From NCBI GenBank assembly GCA_031285485.1, contig JAITWC010000011.1, positions 1-7,062 of the forward strand: DNA of 7,062 nt. Direction: 5' to 3'. A program made the position numbers and the translations under genes. This document shows positions 1 through 5,661 of this stretch, one piece after another. Origin of the DNA: Alistipes sp. Lineage in GTDB: Bacteria > Bacteroidota > Bacteroidia > Bacteroidales > Rikenellaceae. A model generated the notes under the pieces. The model saw nothing but the letters and a program-made list of their open reading frames with translations, was not told the origin of the DNA and made no database searches. Positions within the stretch are counted from its first letter, which is position 1; each line of letters starts with the position of its first letter.

Positions 1-804
1 CGTGTCATCCTCGTCGTCATCATCCGGATCGCTGGTTTCGTAATCGACCACTTTCCACGTGCGGCACAGCATGTCGGTCTTGTCGGAGGCGGGCATCTCC
101 TGCGCCTTGGCCGCGCCGATCTCCACGCCGCCGCCGCCCGTGTCGAGCGTAAACGAAATGGCGTCCCCGTCGAGCGATTTCACGGTGATCGTGCCCAGGC
201 CGGACAGCGTCACCCGGCCGCCGTCGATGGTGTAGGGGCCGACATATACCCACAAATCTTCTTCTTCGGCCCGGGTGGCGAGTTCCCTGTCCGCCATGAC
301 GATGTAGTTGCCGCTCACGCCGAATTCCACCGACACGATGCCGAGCGTGTTCGCCGCGGCATCCCATTTGCCTATCAGCCGGGCGTTATCGACGGGTTCT
401 TCCGCCTCGGCCACCGTCACGGTCACGGCGTTGGTGCGCACGGCCTTCGCGCCCGTCGCGCCCACCTCGCAGAAGTAGTGATACGTGCCCGCGGTGAGGG
501 TGGCGGGGAGCGCGTAGCTGGCGGCGGTCGCGCCGTCGATGGCCGTGCCGCCCGTGTTGGCGGCGGAGGTGTTGGAGTACCATTGGTAGGTGAGCGCCGC
601 CCCCCCGGTCGCGGTGGCCGCTACGGTCAGCGTGCCCGTTATCGCGCCCTCGGTGAGGGCGGCGGGAGCGGCGGGTTGCGTGCCGATTGTGATCACCGGG
701 GCGGGAGGCTCCGGGTCGCCGCCCTTGTCGCCGCAGGCGGTGAATGTCGCCGCGGTCATCGCCGCGAGTGCGCCCGTAAGCGCGCTTGTCATCAGTTTTT
801 TCAT
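1..804 (-). CDS. Surface lipoprotein with Ig-like and lipocalin-like domains (C-terminus outside window)
   Basis: This frame is open from the ATG at 804-802 to the window edge, giving 268 residues without a stop, so the gene is partial at its 3' end. The N-terminus MKKLMTSALTGALAAMTAAT is a short signal peptide ending in FTAC, with C24 as the likely lipidated cysteine. The charged GDKGGD after the cysteine fits a lipoprotein moved to the Bacteroidetes cell surface. Residues 37-131 resemble a bacterial Ig-like domain, with the core pattern LTYQWYSN near residue 71 and YHYFCEV near 108. Residues 142-240 begin LIGKWD and alternate strands and turns as in lipocalin-like domains of Bacteroidales lipoproteins. 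A further segment starts MLCRTWKVVDYE near 245 and runs into an acidic DDDDEDD stretch at the edge. The frame is open upstream to another ATG at 993, but 804 is preferred because it places the signal peptide at the N-terminus. No function is assignable beyond surface or periplasmic binding. Confidence 0.82.
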   Translation of the reverse strand, partial: MKKLMTSALTGALAAMTAATFTACGDKGGDPEPPAPVITIGTQPAAPAALTEGAITGTLTVAATATGGAALTYQWYSNTSAANTGGTAIDGATAASYALPATLTAGTYHYFCEVGATGAKAVRTNAVTVTVAEAEEPVDNARLIGKWDAAANTLGIVSVEFGVSGNYIVMADRELATRAEEEDLWVYVGPYTIDGGRVTLSGLGTITVKSLDGDAISFTLDTGGGGVEIGAAKAQEMPASDKTDMLCRTWKVVDYETSDPDDDDEDDT

Positions 805-840
805 GGCTTTTTCGAGTTCTGAGTGATGAATTATGAAGTA

Positions 841-966
841 GTTTGTGGTTGCCACTCTTGTGGCAACGATGAAAAAGGGCTTTTTCACGGTTGCGACTGT
901 TGTCGCAAGTGTCCCGCAGCTCTGTTTCACGGTTGCGACATTAGTCGCAAGTGTTGCGAAGGGCTT
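841..966. repeat. Three tandem 42-bp units with inverted repeats
   Basis: Three head-to-tail units occupy 841-882, 883-924 and 925-966. By eye, units 2 and 3 match at 33 of 42 positions; unit 1 is more diverged. Each unit has a perfect stem with a 4-nt loop: GTTGCCAC/GTGGCAAC at 848-867, TTGCGAC/GTCGCAA at 891-908, and the same arms at 933-950. In units 2 and 3, CAC and GTG outside the stem can extend it past a two-base GG bulge. One stem position changes from C-G to G-C between unit 1 and the others, which keeps pairing. A second, smaller dyad sits at the same offset in every unit: GAAAAAG/CTTTTTC at 871-886, CAG/CTG at 917-924, CGAAG/CTTCG at 957-968. The array lies between two divergent genes, within 40 bp of the start of the minus-strand lipoprotein. 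Function is unknown; it could be an mRNA leader structure, a protein-binding array or a dispersed intergenic repeat. Confidence 0.85.
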
Positions 967-1064
967 CGGGATGCTGTATGCGGCGGCGAACATGGCGCGA
1001 AGATAAAAAATAGTTCCGGTTCCGCAAAACGCCGCCCCGCGCCATTTCTCCCGAATCCGATCTC

Positions 1065-1091
1065 TTTGTACGTTGTTTTTGTCTATCTTTG
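1065..1091 (+). promoter_or_regulatory. Bacteroidetes-type promoter for the GH2-like gene
   Basis: TATCTTTG at 1084-1091 matches the Bacteroidetes -7 consensus TAnnTTTG exactly. TTTG at 1065-1068 could be the -33 element, but the 15-bp gap is shorter than the usual 19-21. Transcription would begin near 1097-1100 and give a leader of about 20 nt before the ATG at 1117. This supports starting the gene at 1117, because the longer frame from 823 would put the promoter inside the coding region. No clear Shine-Dalgarno sequence precedes the ATG, which is common in this phylum. Confidence 0.6.
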
Positions 1092-1116
1092 GGGTCTCAA
1101 AGACAGGCGAAATCAG

Positions 1117-2901
1117 ATGAAGAATACGGTATCGGCACTATTCGCAATCCTCATTCCGGCGATCGCGATCCCCGCGGCCGCCCAAATCCCGAGGCATCTC
1201 GACCCGACAGTCGTGGCCGTCAACAAGGAACTGCCGCGGGGCGAGGCGGTGAGCCACGACTCGAAGGCGGACGCGGTGGGGCGCACCCCCGGCGCGTCGA
1301 AATATCTGCAACCCCTCACCGAGTGGACGCGCACCGAGAGCGCCGACGCGGTGAGATACAGGACGCGGTTCAGAGTGCCGTTCGGGTGGATCGACCGGCG
1401 GCAGTTCCTCTGCGTCGGACGCACGTCGGGTTCGTTCGACGTGATGGTGAACGGCGCTCCGGCGGCGTACAGCCAGACCGGCAGCACGCCCGGTGAGTTC
1501 GACATCACCGACGCCTCCAAAGAGGGGGCCAACGAACTCGAAATAGTGATATGGAACGACCTTGTGTCGGCCCGGTTGGAAAACAACAGGCCCGCTGTGC
1601 CGCCGAGGCTTGAGGGCGAGGTGTACATCGTGTCGCAGCCGAGGGTGAGGGTGCGCGACGTGGCCGTGTCGACCCGCATGGAAGAATCGTCGGGCCTGCT
1701 CGAACTCGGGGTGATCCTGAAAAGCCATCTGCTAAACCCCCACGACTACACCGTGTTCTGGGAACTGCTCAACCCCGCGGGCGAGATCGTGGCCGAGGGT
1801 CGCAAGGACGCGCGGTTGGAGATGCGGCGCGAAGATACCGTGACGTTTTTCGCAAACATTCCACGCATCGTGCCGTGGAGCCATGAGGAGCCGAGGCTCT
1901 ATACATTATTTATAAAGACACAGAACGAGGGACGGTTCCGCGAGTACCTGTCGTTCCGCGTGGGATTCCGCAACCTCGGGCTGGACGACGACGGGACAAT
2001 GACCCTCAACGGGATGCCGCTCGAATTGGATATGAGGGAGTTCGTGCCGCCGGGTGACGCGGCGGAGATGAGAGAGGCGTTGATGGGGATCCACCGCGAA
2101 GCGATGGCCGGGAACGGAGGCGCCGCGGGGGTGATGCTGCGGGGAGCGCCGCCCAGCAGGGAGTTCTACGCGCTGTGCGATTCGTTGGGAATTTACGTTG
2201 TGGGCCGCGCCGACATCGACACCAGGGCTGCCGGGGAGTCGCGCACCGTGGGCGGAAATCCGTCGAACGACCCGGCGTGGAAGGCGGCGTATCTCGACCG
2301 CGTGCTGGCTATGTACCACACCTCGAAGAACCATCCGTCGGTGTCGATGTTCTCGCTGGGGTCGGAGGCGGCGAACGGATACAACCTGTATGAAAGTTAT
2401 CTGGCGCTTAAACGTTTGGAGCGGCATCGGCCTGTGATCTACACCGACGGCGGCGGGGAGTGGAACAGCGACCTTGTTCTCGCGGCAGGCGACTACCCTA
2501 CCCTTTCGGCCGCGGCCGCGTCATCCGCCGGGTGGCTGACGCTCGAAGCGATCGATGTCGCGGCGGGTCGGTTCCGGCTGTCGAACCTGCGGCGGATCAC
2601 TCCGTTCACGGGAGAGGCGGCTTACCGGATCGTCGCAGGGCGACGCAATGTGGTTTCGGGCGGGTCGTTGCCTGTCGAGGTTATGCCGGGCGAGAGCGTC
2701 GAGTTCACCGTTCCCGTCTCGGGTGTCAGGGAGGGTAAGGCATACACCGTGGCGGTGGAGATCGCGGGCGAAAACCCCGCGGGTGATTATCTGCCCGACG
2801 ACGATCCGAATCTGAAGATATTCCGGAGGCTCGACCGGCCTCTCGATCCAGCCAACCGCGCCGTGGTTGTCGCCGGGGAGTTCGGGAGTGGGGAGCGATG
2901 A
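1117..2901 (+). CDS. Secreted GH2 beta-galactosidase-like protein, probably catalytically inactive
   Basis: The protein has 594 residues. The start at 1117 gives a signal peptide with likely cleavage after AIPAAA (before Q23), and it follows the promoter at 1084-1091; the frame is open back to 823. The domain order follows LacZ-type GH2 enzymes: a sugar-binding jelly-roll at about 60-175 (FDVMVNGAPAAYSQT, then GEFDITD), an Ig-like domain at about 176-285, then a shortened TIM-barrel part at about 286-455 containing LCDSLGIYVV (353-362), KNHPSVSMFSLGSEAANG (404-421) and RPVIYTDGGG (438-447). Residues about 470-570 resemble the later beta domain. E417 corresponds to the acid/base glutamate of LacZ, but the usual asparagine before it is S416. 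The LacZ metal-site pattern NIETH is DIDTR (366-370). The histidines of the RHEHHP and SHYP motifs are absent. The segment carrying the nucleophile (CEYAHAMGN in LacZ) is missing. LacZ itself is about 1,020 residues, so this is much shorter. It probably binds carbohydrate rather than cleaving it; that role is inference. Confidence 0.85.
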   Translation: MKNTVSALFAILIPAIAIPAAAQIPRHLDPTVVAVNKELPRGEAVSHDSKADAVGRTPGASKYLQPLTEWTRTESADAVRYRTRFRVPFGWIDRRQFLCVGRTSGSFDVMVNGAPAAYSQTGSTPGEFDITDASKEGANELEIVIWNDLVSARLENNRPAVPPRLEGEVYIVSQPRVRVRDVAVSTRMEESSGLLELGVILKSHLLNPHDYTVFWELLNPAGEIVAEGRKDARLEMRREDTVTFFANIPRIVPWSHEEPRLYTLFIKTQNEGRFREYLSFRVGFRNLGLDDDGTMTLNGMPLELDMREFVPPGDAAEMREALMGIHREAMAGNGGAAGVMLRGAPPSREFYALCDSLGIYVVGRADIDTRAAGESRTVGGNPSNDPAWKAAYLDRVLAMYHTSKNHPSVSMFSLGSEAANGYNLYESYLALKRLERHRPVIYTDGGGEWNSDLVLAAGDYPTLSAAAASSAGWLTLEAIDVAAGRFRLSNLRRITPFTGEAAYRIVAGRRNVVSGGSLPVEVMPGESVEFTVPVSGVREGKAYTVAVEIAGENPAGDYLPDDDPNLKIFRRLDRPLDPANRAVVVAGEFGSGER

Positions 2902-4091
2902 GGCGCGCGTTGACGATAGTTGCCGCGATAGCGCTGGCGGGTTGCGCCGGTCGGCGGGGGGGCGAGGCGATCGGGGTGCGTGAGCCGGTGGTCGACTCGG
3001 CGCGGCTGGTGTTCGTGGGCGATGTGATGTCGCACACGCCGCAGGTCGCGGCGGCACGAACGTCCGGCGGCGGGTACGACTACACCGGTGTATTCCGCCA
3101 TTTCCGGCCCATATTCGAGGGGGCGCACGTCGCCGTTGCAAACCTTGAGACAACCCTGCGCACCCGGCCGCCATACACCGGCTACCCGTCGTTCGCCGCA
3201 CCCGCCGAACTCGCCTTCGACCTGCGCCGCGCCGGGATCGACATCGTGACCACCGCAAACAACCACATCTGCGACAAGGGCGCCGCGGGCATCCGTTCGA
3301 CCCTCGCGATACTCGACAGCGCGGGCATCCGCCACACCGGAGCGTTCCTCGACAGTGCCGACCGGCGCGCCCGACATCCGCTGCGTTTCAGCGCGGGTGG
3401 GCTGAAGTTTGCATTGCTCGCCTACACTTACGGCACGAACGGGATCCCCGTACCGCGCGGAATGATCGTCAACCCGATAGACACCGCCGTCATTGCGCGC
3501 GATCTCGCCGGGTTGCGTCGCGCGCCGGGCGACCCGACGGAGGCCGACCCGACGGGGATCGATGTGGTGATAGTGAGTTACCATTGGGGCGAGGAGTATC
3601 GTCCGCAGCCCACGCGCGAGCAGCGGCGGATCGCCGAGTGGACCCGTGCCCGCGGCGCGGACCTTGTCATCGGCGGCCACCCGCACGTCGTGGAGCCGAT
3701 CGAGGCACACCTCGATGCCGACTCGACAGACGTGACGGGGGCTACGTTCTTCTCTCTCGGGAATTTTGTTTCCAACCAGATCCGGCGCCATTGCGACGGG
3801 GGCATAGCCGCCGACATAACCCTCGTTCGCCGCGATTCACTGCCCCTGCGTTGGGATGTGGGCTGGCGCCTGGCGTGGGTACACACTCCGTGGCGCGGCG
3901 GAGTGCGCCGCTACGAAGTTATGCCCGCACCGGCACTCGATACACTTCCCGCCGCCGCTGCCGTCTTTGCCGCCGACACCCGTAAACTTCTTTTGGGAGA
4001 GGTGGGCGATCGCGTAAGAGAAACCGGGTCGATCCCCGTTCCGTCCTCCCGCACCACCGCACGTGCCGTCCGGCACACGGAGGTTCCATAA
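2898..4091 (+). CDS. CapA-family (poly-gamma-glutamate capsule type) metallophosphatase-like lipoprotein
   Basis: The 397-residue protein begins MRRALTIVAAIALAGCAG, a lipoprotein signal with lipobox LAGC and lipidated C16. The rest shows the ordered motifs of the CapA/PgsA family, which has a calcineurin-like metallophosphatase fold: FVGDVM (39-44), ANLETTL (81-87), ANNHICDKG (120-128), SYHWGEEY (227-234), GGHPHVVEP (259-267) and SLGNFVSNQ (286-294). D42, H123, H229, H261 and H263 are the likely metal ligands. Family members take part in making or anchoring anionic polymers such as poly-gamma-glutamate, but the substrate here is unknown, and no PgsB or PgsC partner is in the window. The start overlaps the stop of the GH2-like gene as ATGA, with a purine-rich GGGAGTGGGGAG just before it, so translation is probably coupled. 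Family similarity fades near residue 375, leaving a tail of about 20 residues; the same frame stays open for 55 codons after the stop. Confidence 0.88.
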   Translation: MRRALTIVAAIALAGCAGRRGGEAIGVREPVVDSARLVFVGDVMSHTPQVAAARTSGGGYDYTGVFRHFRPIFEGAHVAVANLETTLRTRPPYTGYPSFAAPAELAFDLRRAGIDIVTTANNHICDKGAAGIRSTLAILDSAGIRHTGAFLDSADRRARHPLRFSAGGLKFALLAYTYGTNGIPVPRGMIVNPIDTAVIARDLAGLRRAPGDPTEADPTGIDVVIVSYHWGEEYRPQPTREQRRIAEWTRARGADLVIGGHPHVVEPIEAHLDADSTDVTGATFFSLGNFVSNQIRRHCDGGIAADITLVRRDSLPLRWDVGWRLAWVHTPWRGGVRRYEVMPAPALDTLPAAAAVFAADTRKLLLGEVGDRVRETGSIPVPSSRTTARAVRHTEVP

Positions 4092-4256
4092 TGGCGGTAC
4101 ATCCTAAACGTCGGACAGAGTTCGAGAGCGCCGGGCTACCGGGCGTCCGACGCGAACACCCGCGCGGCACTCTCCTCAGTCGCCGCGGACGGCAAAACCA
4201 TCCGCGCAACCCTTTCGCCGGTCGATTATTCAACTAAACGGAGTCGTTTGGTATAA
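4092..4256 (+). other. In-frame open stretch after the CapA stop, possible coding remnant
   Basis: Immediately after the TAA at 4089-4091 the same frame stays open to a TAA at 4254-4256. The translation contains protein-like segments such as WRYILNVGQSS and AADGKTIRATLSPVDYS. Third codon positions are mostly G or C up to about 4225, like the genes here, whereas the overlapping frame starting at the ATG at 4091 lacks that bias and gives a basic, low-quality peptide. The stretch then runs into the A+T-rich repeat array. It could be a remnant of a displaced gene, a CapA extension cut off by a nonsense mutation, or chance. There is no usable start codon of its own in this frame. Confidence 0.25.
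4109..4152 (+). other. G+C-rich stem-loop downstream of the CapA gene
   Basis: CGTCGGAC at 4109-4116 pairs perfectly with GTCCGACG at 4145-4152. Inside it, CCGG at 4131-4134 pairs with CCGG at 4139-4142 around a GCTA loop, extendable by two pairs past a bulged G. The stem begins 17 nt after the CapA stop codon, where a terminator or an mRNA 3' stabiliser would be expected. No T-run follows, so a classical intrinsic terminator is not supported. Confidence 0.4.
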
Positions 4257-4426
4257 TCCCGGGATGATATTCAACCAAATGACACCGTTCAGTCTAATCT
4301 CAAATTGCGATTCAACCAAACAACGCCGATCGGTCGAATAATAAACTGAGATTAGACCAAACAACACTGTTTGATTCAATCTCAAAATAATATTAGACCA
4401 AACAACGTCGTTTGGTTCAAAAACAC
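4222..4426. repeat. Five tandem 41-bp hairpin units in an A+T-rich island
   Basis: The landmark sequence (A/G)AC(C/T)AAA(C/T) begins at 4232, 4273, 4314, 4355 and 4396, exactly 41 bp apart each time. Each unit has dyad symmetry centred between the arms. The best is unit 4, where TGAGATT (4347-4353) pairs with AATCTCA (4378-4384) and CAAACA (4358-4363) with TGTTTG (4368-4373) around the loop ACAC, a stem of about 17 pairs with two mismatches. Unit 5 has ACCAAAC/GTTTGGT (4397-4403 and 4410-4416); unit 1 has ACTAAACG/CGTTTGGT (4233-4240 and 4245-4252). The innermost pair is G-C in units 1 and 2 and A-T in unit 4, so pairing is kept while sequence changes. Units 2 and 3 are more eroded. Because 41 is not a multiple of three, the repeat cannot encode a repeating peptide in one frame. 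The array lies between convergent genes and is clearly A+T-rich against its surroundings. Function is unknown. Confidence 0.85.
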
Positions 4427-4600
4427 CATCTTCGCGGGCATGGACGGGACGAAACACACCCCAATCCGCTCCGGAGAGGTGTCAGCGGTGGCGGCGGGGC
4501 CCGCGCGGAACGACTGCATCGACCGGCCGGCCGACGATACCCGCTGTCGGGGCCCGTTTGGGGGCCCGCACCCCGAAAGCAGCCGCTCCCACCGGGCGAA
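4427..4600. other. G+C-rich intergenic stretch with no recognised gene
   Basis: The short open frames here on both strands have no start signal, no recognisable motif and poor amino-acid composition, and several run out of the neighbouring repeat array. The stretch contains three copies of GGGGCCCG (4496-4503, 4549-4556, 4561-4568) and a GGCCGGCC palindrome near 4524. No promoter, RNA gene or mobile-element end is evident. Confidence 0.5.
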
Positions 4601-4636
4601 CAAAAATGAAGTGCAGGGCTTTCGCCCCGCACTTCA
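4601..4636 (-). terminator. Intrinsic terminator of the transporter/kinase operon
   Basis: TGAAGTGC at 4607-4614 pairs perfectly with GCACTTCA at 4629-4636. After one A/C mismatch, GGGC pairs with GCCC around a TTTC loop. Read on the minus strand, the stem is followed directly by TTTTTG (4606-4601). The stem begins about 60 nt after the kinase stop codon. On the plus strand no T-run follows, so it would act on the minus-strand operon only. Confidence 0.85.
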
Positions 4637-4696
4637 CACGGTGAGTTTCGGATCGTGATGTGTGGCCCCTGCAAAAAACGCAGTGGGCGTCCCCGC

Positions 4697-5656
4697 TCAA
4701 AGTTCCCAGGCGAGGGCACTGGCGCCGAGGATGGCGGCATCGGCCTCGTTGAGCTTGGAGAACTTCACCTCGACCCTGCCCTTCCATAAATCGAGCAGGT
4801 TGTCGTTCATCGCCTCCACGACCGGCTTTTTGAGCAGGTCGCCCGCCCTGGTCAGCCCGCCGAAAAGTATGATCGCCTCGGGCGACGAGAAAGCCACGAA
4901 GTCGGCCAGCGCCGCACCCAACATGCGTCCCGTGAAGTTGAATATGTCGATCGACACCCGGTCGCCTTTCGCCGCAGCCTCGGCCACCTCTTTCGAGGTG
5001 ATCGAGTCGCGCGGAATGTCGCGCAGGGTGGTCGGCCTGTCGGTCGTTTCGAGTATCTCGCGGGCCGTGCGCGCCACACCCACCGCCGAGGCGTAGGCTT
5101 CGAGGCACCCCGTGCGACCGCATCCGCACAGACGGCCGTTGTTGCGCACCTGGGTCGTGTGGCCCAGTTCGCCCGCGAAACCGTCGCGACCGTAGACCAC
5201 GTTGCCGCCGATGACTATGCCGCTGCCGACACCCGTGCCGAGCGTTATCATTATGAAATCCTTCATGCCGCGCGCCGCGCCGTAGGTCATCTCGCCCACC
5301 GCCGCGGCGTTGGCGTCGTTGGTGAGTTTCACCGGCAGGCCGATCTCCCTGCCCACCAGTTCGGCGAGGGGTACGACGCCCTTCCAGCGGAGATTGGGGG
5401 CGTACTCTATGGTGCCGCGATAGTAGTTGCCGTTGGGTGCGCCGATGCCCACCCCGCGGATGGCGTCCATGCCTCCTTCGATCTGCGCGGCGAGCGAACG
5501 GACAGCCGCCCCGAAGTCTTTCACGTAGAGAGTTACGTCGTCGTGGGTGTCGGTGCGGATCACGTTTTGGATCAGCACGTTCCCGCGGGCGTCAACCACC
5601 CCGAGTTTCGATGTCTGGCCGCCGATGTCGACCCCTATCACATATTTCCTGTCCAT
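4697..5656 (-). CDS. ROK-family sugar kinase (glucokinase / N-acetylglucosamine kinase type)
   Basis: The 319-residue protein has the full length and motif order of ROK sugar kinases, which use ATP to phosphorylate the 6-hydroxyl of glucose or related sugars in the cytoplasm. Seen in sequence: the phosphate-binding loop VDIGGQTSKLGVVD (9-22); LTNDANAAAVGE (111-122) with D114 as the likely catalytic base; the glycine-rich LGTGVGSGIVIGG (139-151); GELGHTT (162-168) with H166; and the zinc site CGCGRTGCLE (177-186), where C177, C179 and C184 with H166 would hold Zn. APNLRW (86-91) is typical of the glucokinase branch. The start at 5656 lies 5 bp after the transporter stop, so the two genes are almost certainly co-transcribed. 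Bacteroides fragilis RokA, which acts on glucose and N-acetylglucosamine, is a plausible functional model. The sequence alone does not settle the sugar, and a repressor role is unlikely because there is no N-terminal DNA-binding domain. Confidence 0.93.
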   Translation of the reverse strand: MDRKYVIGVDIGGQTSKLGVVDARGNVLIQNVIRTDTHDDVTLYVKDFGAAVRSLAAQIEGGMDAIRGVGIGAPNGNYYRGTIEYAPNLRWKGVVPLAELVGREIGLPVKLTNDANAAAVGEMTYGAARGMKDFIMITLGTGVGSGIVIGGNVVYGRDGFAGELGHTTQVRNNGRLCGCGRTGCLEAYASAVGVARTAREILETTDRPTTLRDIPRDSITSKEVAEAAAKGDRVSIDIFNFTGRMLGAALADFVAFSSPEAIILFGGLTRAGDLLKKPVVEAMNDNLLDLWKGRVEVKFSKLNEADAAILGASALAWEL

Positions 5657-5661
5657 GATGA

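Noticed and set aside
1005..1028. Minus-strand promoter for the lipoprotein (TATTTTTT with an upstream TTTG)
   Set aside because: The -7 match lacks the final G and the spacing to TTTG is only 12 bp, too short to call.
823..1116. N-terminal extension of the GH2-like protein from the ATG at 823
   Set aside because: It would put 98 residues before a clear signal peptide, includes the 42-bp repeat array and contains the TATCTTTG promoter. The start at 1117 is far better.
2521..3791. Long minus-strand open frames opposite the GH2-like and CapA genes
   Set aside because: They are Arg/Pro/His-rich antisense shadows of G+C-rich genes with no motifs.
4091..4237. A 48-codon frame starting at an ATG that overlaps the CapA stop as TAATG
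   Set aside because: The peptide is very basic and low-complexity, its codon third positions lack the local G/C bias, and it ends inside the repeat array.
4222..4426. CRISPR array
   Set aside because: Units are contiguous diverged copies with no unique spacers, and there are no cas genes nearby.
4230..4457. A 75-residue minus-strand frame across the 41-bp array
   Set aside because: It is just the translated repeat. The 41-bp period shifts frame each unit, and no start signal or motif is visible.
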